A stretch of 64,000 bases of DNA from assembly GCF_016653315.1 (NCBI RefSeq), contig NZ_NHSH01000070.1, positions 68,472 to 132,471 of the forward strand, given 5' to 3'. A program made the translations under genes and the position numbers. Shown here in pieces: positions 1-15,085 of this stretch (its first letter is position 1; each line of letters opens with the position of its first letter). This DNA comes from Halochromatium roseum (GTDB lineage Bacteria > Pseudomonadota > Gammaproteobacteria > Chromatiales > Chromatiaceae). Under the pieces are notes generated by a model that was not told where the DNA came from, did not search any database, and was given only the letters and a program-made list of their open reading frames with translations.

Positions 1-1165
1 TAAGGCGCACGTCAACGTTGGCACGATTGGTCACGTTGACCATGGCAAGACCACGCTGACGGCAGCGATCACGGTGCATCAGGCGAAGAAATTTGGAGGT
101 GAGGCACGCGCCTACGACCAGATTGACAACGCCCCAGAAGAGCGCGAGCGCGGCATCACCATTGCCACCGCCCACGTCGAATACGAAACCGATACGCGCC
201 ATTACGCCCACGTTGACTGCCCCGGCCACGCCGACTATGTCAAGAACATGATCACTGGTGCGGCGCAGATGGATGGCGCCATCCTCGTGGTCTCCGCCGC
301 CGATGGTCCCATGCCGCAGACGCGCGAGCACATCCTGCTCTCGCGTCAGGTTGGCGTGCCCTACATCGTCGTCTATCTGAACAAAGCCGACATGGTCGAC
401 GACGCCGAACTGCTCGAACTCGTCGAGATGGAAGTGCGCGAGTTGCTCGACAGCTACGAATTCCCCGGCGACGACACCCCCATCATCACCGGCTCCGCGC
501 TCAAAGCGCTCGAAGGCGACGAAAGCGAGATCGGCGGCCCCTCCATCGACAAACTCATGGACGCCCTCGACAACTACATTCCCGAGCCCGAGCGCGCCGT
601 TGACGGCGCCTTCCTGATGCCGATCGAAGACGTCTTCTCGATCTCCGGGCGTGGCACCGTGGTCACCGGACGCGTTGAGCGCGGCATCATCAAGGTTGGC
701 GAAGAAGTCGAGATCGTCGGCATCAAGGACACCACCAAGACCACCTGCACCGGGGTTGAGATGTTCCGCAAGCTGCTCGACCAAGGTCAAGCCGGCGACA
801 ACATCGGTGCCCTGCTGCGCGGCACCAAGCGCGACGACGTCGAGCGCGGTCAAGTACTGGCCAAGCCCGGCTCGATCACCCCGCACACCCACTTCGAAGC
901 CGAAGTCTACGTGCTGAGCAAAGAAGAAGGCGGCCGCCACACCCCGTTCTTCAACGGCTACCGCCCGCAGTTCTACTTCCGCACCACCGACGTCACCGGA
1001 GCCTGTGAACTGCCCGAAGGCATCGAGATGGTCATGCCCGGAGACAACGTCAAGATGACGATCAAGCTCATCGCGCCGATCGCGATGGAGGAAGGACTGC
1101 GCTTTGCCGTCCGCGAAGGTGGCCGCACCGTCGGCGCCGGTGTCGTCGCGAAGGTGATTGAATAG
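1..1165 (+). CDS. tuf: Elongation factor Tu (first copy, 5' end outside the window)
   Basis: GTPase that delivers aminoacyl-tRNA to the ribosome. The start codon and about nine codons lie before the window. The reading frame begins at base 2, just ahead of the G1 motif GHVDHGKT, followed by DCPGH (G3) and NKAD (G4) and the two beta-barrel domains to the stop at 1165. The protein part present is identical to the complete copy at 17245. At the DNA level bases 2-1140 match that copy exactly, and the last 25 bases carry silent differences. It sits upstream of tRNA-Trp and secE, the usual tufB position in gammaproteobacteria such as Pseudomonas. Confidence 0.98.
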   Translation, partial: KAHVNVGTIGHVDHGKTTLTAAITVHQAKKFGGEARAYDQIDNAPEERERGITIATAHVEYETDTRHYAHVDCPGHADYVKNMITGAAQMDGAILVVSAADGPMPQTREHILLSRQVGVPYIVVYLNKADMVDDAELLELVEMEVRELLDSYEFPGDDTPIITGSALKALEGDESEIGGPSIDKLMDALDNYIPEPERAVDGAFLMPIEDVFSISGRGTVVTGRVERGIIKVGEEVEIVGIKDTTKTTCTGVEMFRKLLDQGQAGDNIGALLRGTKRDDVERGQVLAKPGSITPHTHFEAEVYVLSKEEGGRHTPFFNGYRPQFYFRTTDVTGACELPEGIEMVMPGDNVKMTIKLIAPIAMEEGLRFAVREGGRTVGAGVVAKVIE

Positions 1166-1283
1166 CCGCTCGTTGCGGCAATAGGATCGAGCAGGTTGGG
1201 TGCTTCGAGGCGATAGACTGCCTTGAGGTAAGCTCCAAAATCCGCTCGGCACAGGGAAGTGATCGACAGGAATCGATTTTTCT

Positions 1284-1359
<76 letters not shown>

Positions 1360-1389
1360 AACACGCACCGTCAAGGTGCCCGGTAACCC

Positions 1390-1767
1390 ATGAATGCACG
1401 AGCCGAGGCCGCTTCGACCGGCCTAGATACGGCCAAACTCGCCGTCGCGGTCCTCTTGTTGGCAGGCGGCATTTGGGCGTTCTACTTCTTTGCTGCGTAC
1501 TCGGTGCTGTTGCGCACCTTGGGCTTGCTCGTCATTGCGAGCGGCGCCGCCGCCTTGGCCTTGACCTCCGCTCAAGGTCGTCAACTCTGGCGCTTTGCGC
1601 TCGATTCGCGGATGGAGGTCCGGAAGGTCGTTTGGCCGACCCGGCAAGAGACCATCCAGACAACGCTCATCGTCATTGTCATGGTCTTTGTTCTCGGCCT
1701 CATTCTGTGGCTGTTTGATACGATCCTGCGCACGATCTTTAACCTCCTCGTCGGGAGTGGCGGCTGA
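1390..1767 (+). CDS. secE: Preprotein translocase subunit SecE
   Basis: Essential inner-membrane subunit of the SecYEG channel. At 125 aa it is the long, three-helix form, close to the 127 aa of E. coli. Two hydrophobic helices lie at about residues 16-35 and 37-56. The conserved cytoplasmic amphipathic stretch with [13 protein letters not shown] follows, then the C-terminal helix. An AAGGTG ribosome site precedes the ATG. The stop at 1765-1767 is one base from the nusG start, so the two are translationally linked in the classical secE-nusG pair. Confidence 0.97.
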   Translation: MNARAEAASTGLDTAKLAVAVLLLAGGIWAFYFFAAYSVLLRTLGLLVIASGAAALALTSAQGRQLWRFALDSRMEVRKVVWPTRQETIQTTLIVIVMVFVLGLILWLFDTILRTIFNLLVGSGG

Positions 1768-1768
1768 T

Positions 1769-2302
1769 ATGGCCATGCGCTGGTATGTGATTCACGCCTT
1801 CTCAGGTTTTGAGAGTCAGGTTGCCAAGTCGCTCCGTGAGCGTGCCGCGCGTGCCGGAATGGAGGATGCCTTCGGGGAGATCTTGGTGCCGACAGAGGAG
1901 GTCGTCGAGATCCGCAATGGTCAGCAGCGCAAGAGTGAGCGCAAATTCTTTCCCGGTTATGTTTTCGTCCACATGGAGATGACCGACGAGAGCTGGCACC
2001 TGGTGAAGGACGTGCCGCGAGTGATGGGTTTTATCGGTGGCAAGGGTGATCGTCCGGCGCCGATCCCTGACTCGCAGGCTGAGGCGATCCGGCAACGTGT
2101 GCAGGATGGCGTCGAAAAGCCGCGGCCAAAGGTGCTCTACGAGCCGGGCGAGGTGGTTCGCGTCACCGATGGTCCATTCACCGACTTCAACGGTGTCGTC
2201 GAAGAGGTCGATTACGAAAAGAGCCGCGTCAAGGTCTCAGTCTCGATCTTCGGCCGCTCAACGCCGGTTGATCTTGAATTCAGTCAGGTCGAGAAAGGCT
2301 GA
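1769..2302 (+). CDS. nusG: Transcription termination/antitermination factor NusG
   Basis: Elongation factor that bridges RNA polymerase to Rho or to ribosomal S10. The protein is 177 aa (E. coli 181). The N-terminal NGN domain ([12 protein letters not shown] through SVPR-like [10 protein letters not shown]) is followed by a C-terminal KOW domain with [18 protein letters not shown]. The ATG at 1769 was chosen because it follows the secE stop by one base. The ATG at 1775 (MRWYV) is a possible alternative. A longer frame from 1595 only overlaps secE and has no homology-like extension. Confidence 0.96.
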   Translation: MAMRWYVIHAFSGFESQVAKSLRERAARAGMEDAFGEILVPTEEVVEIRNGQQRKSERKFFPGYVFVHMEMTDESWHLVKDVPRVMGFIGGKGDRPAPIPDSQAEAIRQRVQDGVEKPRPKVLYEPGEVVRVTDGPFTDFNGVVEEVDYEKSRVKVSVSIFGRSTPVDLEFSQVEKG

Positions 2303-2436
2303 TCTGACGTTGAATCCCTTGGTGGGCTGATCCCTATCGATCGTCCGCCGGTTTCGTCCACGTCCGCGCCTTGCGCGGTCCATGCGTTGGGGAGCTGGCC
2401 TTTGGTCAGCGCTTGCACCCATAGGAGCGTCACAGG

Positions 2437-2871
2437 ATGGCGAAGAAAGTAAACGCCTACATCAAGCTACAGGTCAAGGCCGGTGAGGCCAACCCGAGTC
2501 CGCCCGTCGGTCCAGCACTGGGTCAGCACGGCGTCAATATCATGGAGTTCTGTAAGGCCTTCAATGCGAAGACCCAGGATCTCGAGAAAGGTCTGCCGAC
2601 GCCGGTGGTGATCACCGTCTATTCAGATCGTAGCTTTACCTTCATTACCAAGACGCCGCCAGCCTCGATCCTGCTGAAGAAGGCCGCTGGTGTCGCCAAG
2701 GGCAGCCCGACACCGAATTCAGCCATCATTGGCACGGTGACCCGCGCGCAGATCGAAGAGATCGCGAATACCAAGATGCCCGATCTGAACGCAGCAGACC
2801 TCGAGGGAGCCGTGCGCACGATTGCTGGCAGCGCACGCGCGATGGGTCTAAAGGTTGAGGGGGTTGCATAA
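2437..2871 (+). CDS. rplK: 50S ribosomal protein L11
   Basis: Protein of the GTPase-associated centre that binds 23S rRNA with L10-L12 and is needed for stringent sensing through RelA. The 144 aa length is near the usual 142. The N-terminal motif [20 protein letters not shown] and C-terminal rRNA-binding domain with [12 protein letters not shown] are typical. It follows a 134-nt spacer after nusG and overlaps rplA by one base (TAATG), so L11 and L1 are translationally coupled. In E. coli, L1 represses this mRNA. Confidence 0.98.
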   Translation: MAKKVNAYIKLQVKAGEANPSPPVGPALGQHGVNIMEFCKAFNAKTQDLEKGLPTPVVITVYSDRSFTFITKTPPASILLKKAAGVAKGSPTPNSAIIGTVTRAQIEEIANTKMPDLNAADLEGAVRTIAGSARAMGLKVEGVA

Positions 2872-3566
2872 TGGCAAAACTATCAAAGCGTGCCGCGGCG
2901 ATTCGCGAGCGCGTCGAGCGCGGGCGCACCTACGCAGCTGAAGAGGCATTTGAGCTGTTGAAAGCAGTCTCAAGCGTCAAGTTTGTTGAGAACATTGATG
3001 TTTCCGTCAACCTCGGCGTTGATCCGCGTAAGTCGGATCAGGTTGTCCGTGGCTCGACTGTGCTGCCGCATGGTATTGGCAAACAGGTCCGGGTTGCGGT
3101 CTTTACGCAGGGCGCCAACGTTGACGCGGCAACTGAAGCCGGTGCTGATCGCGTGGGTATGGAAGACCTGGCTGAAGAGATGAAGGGGGGCAATCTCGAT
3201 TTCGATGTCGTCATCGCCTCACCAGATGCGATGCGCGTGGTTGGTCAGCTCGGTAAGCTGCTTGGCCCACGTGGCTTGATGCCAAACCCGAAGGTAGGAA
3301 CCGTGACACCGAACGTGGCCGAGGCGGTTCAAAATGCGAAGGCGGGTCAGGTCCGCTACCGGACTGACAAGGCCGGCATCATTCACTGCCCGCTCGGCAA
3401 GATGGACTTCGACGCTGACAAGCTGCGCGAGAATCTCGAAGCACTCCTCGCCAATCTGGCGAAGGCCAAGCCGAGTGCAGCCAAGGGTATCTATATGAAG
3501 AAGGTCACGGTCTCATCGACGATGGGGCCGGGGCTGACGATCGATCACAGCGCGCTAGCGTTCTGA
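2871..3566 (+). CDS. rplA: 50S ribosomal protein L1
   Basis: Ribosomal L1-stalk protein and, in E. coli, translational repressor of the L11 operon. The 231 aa length is typical. The signature [20 protein letters not shown] and the following [12 protein letters not shown] match the family. The start overlaps the rplK stop by one base. A 291-nt leader separates it from rplJ. Confidence 0.98.
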   Translation: MAKLSKRAAAIRERVERGRTYAAEEAFELLKAVSSVKFVENIDVSVNLGVDPRKSDQVVRGSTVLPHGIGKQVRVAVFTQGANVDAATEAGADRVGMEDLAEEMKGGNLDFDVVIASPDAMRVVGQLGKLLGPRGLMPNPKVGTVTPNVAEAVQNAKAGQVRYRTDKAGIIHCPLGKMDFDADKLRENLEALLANLAKAKPSAAKGIYMKKVTVSSTMGPGLTIDHSALAF

Positions 3567-3857
3567 TCGCAAACGCGGCACACCGCGCTCCTCAATGGGG
3601 GTGGATTGCCGCGTGCTTCGATGATCTTTGGGGCAGCGGCCTTCATGGCCGTCGTCCGTCAAAGATCGCAGGTGTCAGGCGACGTTCTAGGAAGGGTGCG
3701 CGGCCTGGCTTAATGACTGCCTGCGTAGATGGTGTCCCGGAACCGGTTTGCTGGCGACGGAACACATTCCATGATCAGGTACTCACTACGGATTCGGTGT
3801 CCTGGTTCACTGGGTTGGACGCTCGTCTAACTCCAATCCGATTAGGAGGTGACGTCT
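3567..3857 (+). promoter_or_regulatory. rplA-rplJ spacer: putative rplJ leader (L10 autoregulation region)
   Basis: The 291 bases contain no credible gene. The position equals that of the L10 leader, which in other bacteria is bound by the L10-L12 complex to repress rplJL translation. Several G/C-rich complementary stretches suggest folding, for example GGCAGCGGCC with GGCCGTCG near 3635-3660. A strong Shine-Dalgarno AGGAGGT at 3844-3850 lies seven bases before the GTG start. I could not prove the L10 site or a promoter from sequence alone. Confidence 0.45.
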
Positions 3858-4385
3858 GTGGCACTGACCTTTGCCCAGAAAGAGCGCATCGTCGCCGAGG
3901 TCGCGGAGGTCGCTCAGACCGCACACTCGGCGGTTGGCGCCGAGTATCGCGGACTGACCGTCGAAGCGATGACCAAGCTTCGCGTCGAGGCGCGTAAAGC
4001 CGGAGTCTACGTTCGGGTGGTCAAGAACACGCTCGCGAAGCGTGCATTGGCCGGTACTGACTTTGCTTGCATGGACGAAGCCCTTACCGGCCCGCTCGTG
4101 CTCGCATTCGGACAGTCAGACCCGGGCTCCGTTGGCCGTGTCGCTGAGAGCTTTGCCAAAGAGCACAAAGAGTTCCAGGTCCGCATGATCGCGGTCGGGG
4201 GCCAGCTGCTAGACGGTTCTGAGCTGAGTAAGCTGGCAAAAATGCCAACTTACGACGAGGCCATCAGTCAGTTGATGGCGGTGATGAAAGCACCGGTACA
4301 GAAGCTGGCGACTACGCTCAACGAGGTGCCGAGCAAGCTCGCACGCACACTCAGCGCGGTGCGCGACGCCAAAGAGGCAGCCTGA
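3858..4385 (+). CDS. rplJ: 50S ribosomal protein L10
   Basis: Base of the L7/L12 stalk; it binds L11-region rRNA and the L12 dimers through its C-terminal helix. The 175 aa protein starts MALTFAQKERIVAEVAEVA and ends LARTLSAVRDAKEAA, matching the family closely. The GTG at 3858 was chosen: it has AGGAGGT seven bases upstream and gives the normal N-terminus. An earlier in-frame GTG at 3849 overlaps that ribosome site and would add only three residues. Confidence 0.96.
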   Translation: MALTFAQKERIVAEVAEVAQTAHSAVGAEYRGLTVEAMTKLRVEARKAGVYVRVVKNTLAKRALAGTDFACMDEALTGPLVLAFGQSDPGSVGRVAESFAKEHKEFQVRMIAVGGQLLDGSELSKLAKMPTYDEAISQLMAVMKAPVQKLATTLNEVPSKLARTLSAVRDAKEAA

Positions 4386-4458
4386 TCCTCGCCTGGGCCT
4401 TGAGCCCTGCGATAGCGATTATTCATTGCAACCGAATCATTAATGCGGAGATAAGCCC

Positions 4459-4839
4459 ATGGCTGTTTCTAAAGACGAAATCCTGGAAGCCATTGCCAAT
4501 ATGACGGTGATGGAGGTCGTTGATCTCATCAGCGCAATGGAAGAGAAGTTTGGTGTGACCGCGGCAGCCGCAGTTGCTGCAGCCCCGGCCGCTGCTGGCG
4601 GTGCCGATGCGGCTCCGGCCGAAGAGCAGACCGAATTCGACGTGGTGCTGACCTCGTTTGGCGCCAACAAGGTCGCGGTCATCAAGGCGGTGCGTGCCCT
4701 GACGGGCTTGGGCCTGAAGGAAGCGAAGGACGCGGTCGAAGGTGCTCCGGCAACGCTGAAAGAAGCGGTCTCCAAGGACGATGCCGAAGCCGCCAAGAAG
4801 GCATTGGAAGAGGCTGGCGCAGCTGTCGAGATCAAGTAA
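4459..4839 (+). CDS. rplL: 50S ribosomal protein L7/L12
   Basis: Stalk protein present in several copies per ribosome that recruits the translational GTPases. The 126 aa protein has an N-terminal dimerisation helix (to about residue 33), a flexible Ala-rich hinge (about 34-56) and a globular C-terminal domain with the factor-binding helix [15 protein letters not shown]. It lies 73 bases after rplJ and ahead of an attenuator-like hairpin. Confidence 0.98.
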   Translation: MAVSKDEILEAIANMTVMEVVDLISAMEEKFGVTAAAAVAAAPAAAGGADAAPAEEQTEFDVVLTSFGANKVAVIKAVRALTGLGLKEAKDAVEGAPATLKEAVSKDDAEAAKKALEEAGAAVEIK

Positions 4840-4876
4840 AGCCATCCTTGTACCCTGCCTTAAAGCCGGGATCAAC

Positions 4877-4908
4877 AAAGGCTGGCGCCCTCGGGCCGCC
4901 GGCCTTTT
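4877..4908 (+). terminator. Attenuator-like hairpin between rplL and rpoB
   Basis: An imperfect stem pairs AAAGGCTGGCGCCC with GGGCCGCCGGCCTTT around a TCG loop, with one bulged C and one T-G wobble, and runs straight into TTTT at 4905-4908. Partial terminators of this kind in the rplL-rpoB spacer set the ribosomal protein to polymerase ratio in E. coli. The remaining bases up to 5128 show no gene. Confidence 0.6.
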
Positions 4909-5128
4909 GCCGTTTCCGCTGATAAGGCCGGTGCCTGACTAGGATGCAGGCACGCAATTTCGTCGGGCGGGCCTCGATCGGGCCCGGCTCGCATAGCTGA
5001 CCGATGGTGTCGGTTTCACTCCCCGTGATGGGCGTCGGATGATGCCAGGGGAGATCACGCCCGGTCAGCATCCGCTCCTGGGGCGGACGTTCAAGGCTAC
5101 TCAAAGACCTATTACGAGGGAAGGCAGC

Positions 5129-8100
5129 ATGCCCTATTCGTTTACCGAAAAGAAGCGTATCCGCAAGAACTTCGGCAAGCGCCCGACGATCATGGAGGTC
5201 CCGTTCCTGCTGGCGACCCAGATCGATTCCTACCGCGACTTCCTGCAGTTGGAAAAGGGGCCGAAAGAGCGTGACGAGGTCGGCTTGCACGCCGCGTTCC
5301 GGACCGTGCTGCCTATCGAGAGCTATTCCGGCAATGCCCATCTCGAGTACGTCAGCTATCGACTCGGCGAGCCCGCCTTCGACGTGCGCGAGTGTCATCT
5401 GCGTGGCGCTACCTACGCTGCGCCGCTGCGCGTGTTATTGCGCCTGGTCATCTACGACAAGGATGCACCGGCCAGCGCCAAGGTGGTCAAGGACGTGCGC
5501 GAGCAAGAGGTCTACATGGGTGACCTGCCGCTGATGACCGAGACCGGTACCTTCATCATCAACGGCACCGAGCGGGTCATCGTCTCCCAATTACACCGCT
5601 CGCCGGGCGTCTTCTTTGATCACGACAAGGGCAAGACGCACTCCTCGGGCAAGCTTCTGTTCTCGGCGCGGGTGATTCCGTACCGCGGCTCCTGGCTTGA
5701 TTTTGAGTTCGATCCTAAGGACAACGTCTTCGTGCGTATCGACCGCCGCCGCAAGCTGCCGGCGACGGTACTGCTGCGCGCCCTCGGCTATGGTGTCGAT
5801 GACATCCTGGCGATGTTCTTCGAGACCGATACCTTCCATCTCGCCGAGACGCCGGAGCTCGAACTAGTGCCCGAGCGGCTGCGCGGCGAGACCGTCAACT
5901 TTGAGATCAAGCTCGATGACGAGATCTTGGTCGAGGCCGGCCGTCGCGTGACGGCGAAGCACATCCGCGCACTGCAAAAGGCGGGTGTCGAGCGGCTCGA
6001 GGTGCCCGATGAATTCTTGATCGGGCGCACTCTTGCGCGAACGCAGATCGATACCGAGACCGGTGAGATCATCGCCGAGGCCAACAGCGAGATCACCGAG
6101 GAACTACTCGCGGCGTTGCGCGAAAAAGGCATCGATTGCATCGAGACCCTGTTCGTCAACGATCTCGATCATGGTCCCTATCTGTCCGAGACCCTGCGTA
6201 TCGACCAGACCACGAATGAACTCGAGGCGCAGGTCGAGATCTACCGGATGATGCGTCCCGGCGAGCCGCCGACCAAAGAGGCGGCGCAGAATCTGTTCCA
6301 CAATCTGTTCTTTGCGCCAGAGCGCTATGACCTCTCGGCGGTCGGTCGCATGAAGTTCAATCGCCGTCTGCTGCGCGAGGAGACCGAGGGTCCAGGCATC
6401 CTCTACGATGGACGTTATTTCTCGCAGCGTAACGATGCGTTCTCGACCAAGCTGGTCGAGGCGAACGGTGAAAGTTCCGATATCGTTGATGCGCTAAAGG
6501 TGCTGGTCGAGCTGCGCAACGGCCGCGGCACCGTCGATGACATCGATCACCTGGGCAACCGCCGCATCCGTTGCGTCGGTGAGATGGCAGAGAACCAGTT
6601 TCGTGTCGGCCTAGTGCGTGTCGAGCGGGCGGTCAAGGAGCGTCTCTCGCTGGCCGAGTCCGAAGGGCTGATGCCGCAGGAACTGATCAACGCCAAGCCG
6701 GTCTCGGCGGCGATCAAGGAGTTCTTCGGCTCCAGTCAGCTGTCGCAGTTCATGGATCAGAACAACCCCTTGTCGGAGGTCACGCACAAGCGGCGCGTGT
6801 CGGCACTTGGGCCAGGCGGTTTGGCGCGCGAGCGCGCCGGTTTCGAGGTGCGCGACGTGCATCCGACCCACTACGGCCGCGTTTGCCCGATCGAGACCCC
6901 GGAGGGGCCGAACATCGGTCTGATCAACTCGCTCGCGGTCTATGCCCGGACCAACAAGTACGGCTTCCTCGAGACTCCTTATCGGCGCGTCGAGGGTGGT
7001 CAGGCGACCCAGGAGATCGTGCACCTGTCGGCCATCGAGGAGGGCGGCTATGTCATCGCCCAGGCCAATGCCACCTTAGATGAGGACAACCGGCTGACCG
7101 ACGCCTTAGTCTCCTGCCGGCACATGAACGAGTTCACTATGAAGGCGCCCGATGAGGTCCAGTTCATGGACGTCTCGCCGCGGCAGATCGTTTCGGTCGC
7201 GGCCTCGCTGGTGCCGTTCCTCGAGCATGACGATGCTAACCGCGCATTGATGGGCTCGAACATGCAACGCCAGGCGGTTCCGACCTTGCGTGCCGAGAAG
7301 CCGCTGGTCGGCACCGGCATGGAGCGTGTGGTGGCCAAGGACTCGGGCGTCGTGGTCTGGGCGCGGCGCGGCGGTGTCATCGAGGCGGTGGATGCAGCAC
7401 GCATCGTGGTGCGGGTCAATGATGATGAGACCGAGGCCGGTGAGGCCGGTGTCGACATCTATACCCTGACTAAGTACACGCGCTCGAATCAGAACACCTG
7501 TATCAACCAACGTCCGCTGGTTGCCCCGGGTGATCTGGTGGTGCGCAACGATGTCCTCGCTGACGGTCCGTCGACCGACCTGGGCGAGCTGGCCTTGGGG
7601 CAGAACCTGCGCGTCGCCTTCATGCCTTGGAACGGTTACAACTTCGAGGATTCGATCCTGATCTCGGAGCGTCTGGTGCAGCAAGACCGCTTCACCAGCA
7701 TCCACATCGAAGAGCTGACCTGCCTGGCGCGCGATACCAAGCTTGGACCGGAGGAGATCACCAGCGACATCCCGAACGTCGGCGAGGCCGCGCTTGGCAA
7801 GCTGGACGAATCCGGCGTCGTCTATATCGGTGCTGAGGTGCGCGACGGCGATATCTTGGTTGGCAAGGTCACGCCGAAGGGCGAGACCCAGCTGACCCCG
7901 GAGGAGAAGCTGTTGCGCGCGATCTTCGGCGAGAAGGCCTCGGATGTGAAGGATACCTCGCTGCGGCTGCCGTCCGGAATGTCCGGGACCGTTGTCGACG
8001 TGCAGGTCTTTACCCGCGATGGCGTCGAGAAGGACAAGCGCGCGACCCAGATCGAGGAGATTGAGCTCGAGCGGGTGCGTAAGGACTTGGCCGACCAGCT

Positions 8101-9280
8101 GCGCATCATGGAGCAGGACACCTTCCAGCGTGTCGAGAAGATGCTCATCGGCAAGGTCGCTGATGGTGGTCCGGGCGGGCTCAAGGCCGGCGAGAAGATC
8201 ACCAAGAAGTATCTGCACGAGCTGGGCGAGGGGCAGGGCAAGGACAAGTGGCTCGAGATCCGTATCCGCAGCGAAGAGGCGGCAGCGCAGCTCGAGGCGG
8301 TGGCGGCGCAGATCAAGGAGCAGCGCGAGGTGTTCCGCGAGCGCTTCGAGGTCAAGAAGCGCAAGATCACCCAGGGCGACGAGCTGCCGCCCGGCGTGCT
8401 GAAGATGGTGAAGACCTATGTCGCGGTGAAGCGGCGTATCCAGCCGGGCGACAAAATGGCTGGCCGTCATGGCAACAAGGGCGTGATCTCGCGCGTTGTC
8501 CCGCAGGAGGACATGCCATTTAGTGCCGACGGTGAGCCGGTGGATATCGTGCTCAACCCGCTTGGCGTGCCCTCGCGGATGAATGTTGGTCAGGTGCTCG
8601 AGACTCACCTCGGCTGGGCCGCAAAGGGGCTCGGGCAGCGCATCGATGCGATGCTGCGGGCGCAGGCCGATGTCGAGGAGCTGCGCGGCTTTCTGGCCAA
8701 GGTTTACAACACCAGCGGCAAGCAAGAGGACCTCGATAGTCTGAGCAATGACGAGGTGCTGGAGTTGGCGGCCAACCTGCGCGGTGGCGTGCCACTGGCA
8801 ACCCCGGTCTTCGACGGTGCCAGCGAGGAAGAGATCAAGTACATGCTCGAGCTCGCCGGGCTCTCGACGACGGGCCAAACGACGCTCTACGACGGCCGTA
8901 CCGGTGAGCCCTTCGAGCGTCCGGTGACCGTCGGCTATATGTACATGCTCAAGCTCAACCATCTGGTCGATGACAAGATGCATGCGCGTTCAACCGGCCC
9001 CTACAGCCTGGTGACCCAGCAGCCACTCGGCGGTAAGGCCCAGTTTGGTGGTCAACGCTTCGGCGAGATGGAGGTCTGGGCACTCGAGGCCTACGGTGCT
9101 GCGCACACCTTGCAGGAGATGCTCACCGTGAAGTCGGATGACGTCACGGGTCGGACCAAGATGTACAAGAACATCGTCGATGGCGACCACCGCATGGAGG
9201 CCGGGATGCCGGAGTCGTTTAACGTTCTGGTCAAGGAGATCCGCTCGCTTGGCATCAATATCGAGCTCGAGCAGGATTGA
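5129..9280 (+). CDS. rpoB: DNA-directed RNA polymerase subunit beta
   Basis: Catalytic beta subunit of RNA polymerase, 1383 aa (E. coli 1342). The ATG at 5129 gives the family N-terminus [19 protein letters not shown] and has GAGGGAAG upstream. A longer frame from 5039 adds 30 unrelated residues. The rifampicin pocket is wild type: D543, H553 and S558 correspond to E. coli D516, H526 and S531, which predicts a sensitive enzyme. Other landmarks are the motif with [23 protein letters not shown] and the C-terminal segment [20 protein letters not shown]. rpoC follows after 144 bases. Confidence 0.98.
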   Translation: MPYSFTEKKRIRKNFGKRPTIMEVPFLLATQIDSYRDFLQLEKGPKERDEVGLHAAFRTVLPIESYSGNAHLEYVSYRLGEPAFDVRECHLRGATYAAPLRVLLRLVIYDKDAPASAKVVKDVREQEVYMGDLPLMTETGTFIINGTERVIVSQLHRSPGVFFDHDKGKTHSSGKLLFSARVIPYRGSWLDFEFDPKDNVFVRIDRRRKLPATVLLRALGYGVDDILAMFFETDTFHLAETPELELVPERLRGETVNFEIKLDDEILVEAGRRVTAKHIRALQKAGVERLEVPDEFLIGRTLARTQIDTETGEIIAEANSEITEELLAALREKGIDCIETLFVNDLDHGPYLSETLRIDQTTNELEAQVEIYRMMRPGEPPTKEAAQNLFHNLFFAPERYDLSAVGRMKFNRRLLREETEGPGILYDGRYFSQRNDAFSTKLVEANGESSDIVDALKVLVELRNGRGTVDDIDHLGNRRIRCVGEMAENQFRVGLVRVERAVKERLSLAESEGLMPQELINAKPVSAAIKEFFGSSQLSQFMDQNNPLSEVTHKRRVSALGPGGLARERAGFEVRDVHPTHYGRVCPIETPEGPNIGLINSLAVYARTNKYGFLETPYRRVEGGQATQEIVHLSAIEEGGYVIAQANATLDEDNRLTDALVSCRHMNEFTMKAPDEVQFMDVSPRQIVSVAASLVPFLEHDDANRALMGSNMQRQAVPTLRAEKPLVGTGMERVVAKDSGVVVWARRGGVIEAVDAARIVVRVNDDETEAGEAGVDIYTLTKYTRSNQNTCINQRPLVAPGDLVVRNDVLADGPSTDLGELALGQNLRVAFMPWNGYNFEDSILISERLVQQDRFTSIHIEELTCLARDTKLGPEEITSDIPNVGEAALGKLDESGVVYIGAEVRDGDILVGKVTPKGETQLTPEEKLLRAIFGEKASDVKDTSLRLPSGMSGTVVDVQVFTRDGVEKDKRATQIEEIELERVRKDLADQLRIMEQDTFQRVEKMLIGKVADGGPGGLKAGEKITKKYLHELGEGQGKDKWLEIRIRSEEAAAQLEAVAAQIKEQREVFRERFEVKKRKITQGDELPPGVLKMVKTYVAVKRRIQPGDKMAGRHGNKGVISRVVPQEDMPFSADGEPVDIVLNPLGVPSRMNVGQVLETHLGWAAKGLGQRIDAMLRAQADVEELRGFLAKVYNTSGKQEDLDSLSNDEVLELAANLRGGVPLATPVFDGASEEEIKYMLELAGLSTTGQTTLYDGRTGEPFERPVTVGYMYMLKLNHLVDDKMHARSTGPYSLVTQQPLGGKAQFGGQRFGEMEVWALEAYGAAHTLQEMLTVKSDDVTGRTKMYKNIVDGDHRMEAGMPESFNVLVKEIRSLGINIELEQD

Positions 9281-9424
9281 TCTGGGCTCCCGGGGCGAGG
9301 CGCAGTGGCTGCGGTTTTGCCCCGGGACGCTTGAATGTCAAGGCTGGATGGCAGTCGCGCTGCAATCGAATACTGGCTGTTGGCCGCTGGCCGTCGGCTC
9401 ACTCTTTCTTCAGGAGGCTAGGTC

Positions 9425-13672
<4,248 letters not shown>

Positions 13673-13685
13673 GGATACTGTCTGG

Positions 13686-13707
13686 GAGCCCCCGGTCGCG
13701 GGGGCTC
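13686..13707 (+). terminator. Hairpin after rpoC
   Basis: A perfect 8-bp stem, GAGCCCCC and GGGGGCTC, with loop GGTCGC lies 14 bases after the rpoC stop. No T-run follows, so as an intrinsic terminator it would be weak. It may instead protect the rpoBC mRNA 3' end or act with Rho. Confidence 0.5.
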
Positions 13708-13730
13708 GGTCATCGAACCGCAATGGCCCG

Positions 13731-13759
13731 TTGACAGGGCCTGTGCTGCTGCATATACT
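13731..13759 (+). promoter_or_regulatory. Sigma70 promoter for the str operon
   Basis: TTGACA at 13731-13736 is a perfect -35 box. It is separated by 17 bases from TATACT at 13754-13759, one mismatch from the -10 consensus. This is the clearest promoter found in the window. It would start a transcript near 13766, giving a leader of about 330 nt before rpsL. Confidence 0.75.
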
Positions 13760-13765
13760 TCTCGT

Positions 13766-14098
13766 CTTAGCTCGCCGACATTTGTTTTGTCGGCTCGCTG
13801 TTTGAGTGGCACGGTTGCTGCGGTACGCCCTTCTCGTCGACTCATCCGCCGTCTTTCTTTGATCTCGCTGTTCGCTAGCGAGTTCCTCGCCCCGGTATTT
13901 CCTGGGTGCTGAGGTGGGCTGCGGTATGTGCTGGCGTTGCGTTACTGCCCTGCCTAATTAGGGCGGTGCGACTGAGACTCTCCCAAAGGCCTCAGTGACC
14001 CCTCAATCTGAAATTCCAAGTTCGGGCATCGCCAGCTAGAGGCTGCGGGCTCAGACTTTTAGTGCATACACATTGCATCCAAGCCGTCGGAGTCAGTC
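13766..14098 (+). promoter_or_regulatory. Long structured leader upstream of rpsL
   Basis: The predicted 5' leader has no convincing gene. It begins with a perfect 7-bp hairpin (GCCGACA, loop TTTGTTT, TGTCGGC; 13774-13794) close to the inferred transcript start. Smaller stems follow, for example CTCGCT with AGCGAG near 13862-13880 and ACTGAG with CTCAGT near 13970-13997. The leader is unusually long for an rpsL operon. A regulatory role is inferred; no known riboswitch or ribosomal-protein site was recognised. Confidence 0.4.
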
Positions 14099-14473
14099 AT
14101 GGCGACAGTCAACCAATTGGTGCGCAATCCTCGCAAGCGCCGTGTTGTGAAAAGTACGGTGCCAGCACTCGAGGCTTGCCCTCAGAAGCGCGGCGTCTGC
14201 ACTCGTGTGTACACCACGACACCGAAAAAGCCAAATTCCGCACTCCGAAAGGTCGCGCGCGTTCGGCTCACCAATGGCTTTGAGGTCGCCTCCTATATCG
14301 GCGGTGAGGGCCATAATCTGCAAGAACATTCGGTCGTGCTCATCCGTGGTGGTCGCGTCAAGGACCTTCCTGGTGTGCGCTACCACACGGTGCGCGGCAC
14401 ACTCGACGCATCCGGTGTTGAGAAGCGCCGCCAAGGTCGTTCCAAGTATGGCGCTAAGCGCCCGAAGAGCTAA
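14099..14473 (+). CDS. rpsL: 30S ribosomal protein S12
   Basis: Decoding-centre protein of 124 aa, the same length as in E. coli. The streptomycin-determining lysines are wild type, in [12 protein letters not shown] and [11 protein letters not shown]. The Asp of the latter motif is the residue methylthiolated in E. coli. It is the first gene after the promoter at 13731 and is followed by rpsG after 85 bases. Confidence 0.98.
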   Translation: MATVNQLVRNPRKRRVVKSTVPALEACPQKRGVCTRVYTTTPKKPNSALRKVARVRLTNGFEVASYIGGEGHNLQEHSVVLIRGGRVKDLPGVRYHTVRGTLDASGVEKRRQGRSKYGAKRPKS

Positions 14474-14552
14474 GCCGCTCTTCACCCATTGCCGCGTCCA
14501 ACGCCTTACTCGTCGAACGCGCTAACCTCTCAATTAGGTCGTCGGAGCCTGA

Positions 14553-15029
<477 letters not shown>

Positions 15030-15085
15030 CGCAGTCATACGCGCGCAGCTCCCGGTACTCACCTCAGGCAATAGGCAACGCAGTC

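Noticed and set aside
1260-1281. Terminator between tuf and tRNA-Trp
   Set aside because: Only a 5-bp stem (ATCGA with TCGAT) precedes the T-run; too weak, and cotranscription of the tRNA is more likely.
3713-3997. 94-residue plus-strand frame over the rplJ leader
   Set aside because: It overlaps the leader and the start of rplJ in another frame, has no recognisable family and no ribosome site of its own.
7106-8983. 625-residue minus-strand frame
   Set aside because: It is antisense to rpoB, with the Leu/His/Arg-rich composition typical of the reverse strand of GC-rich genes.
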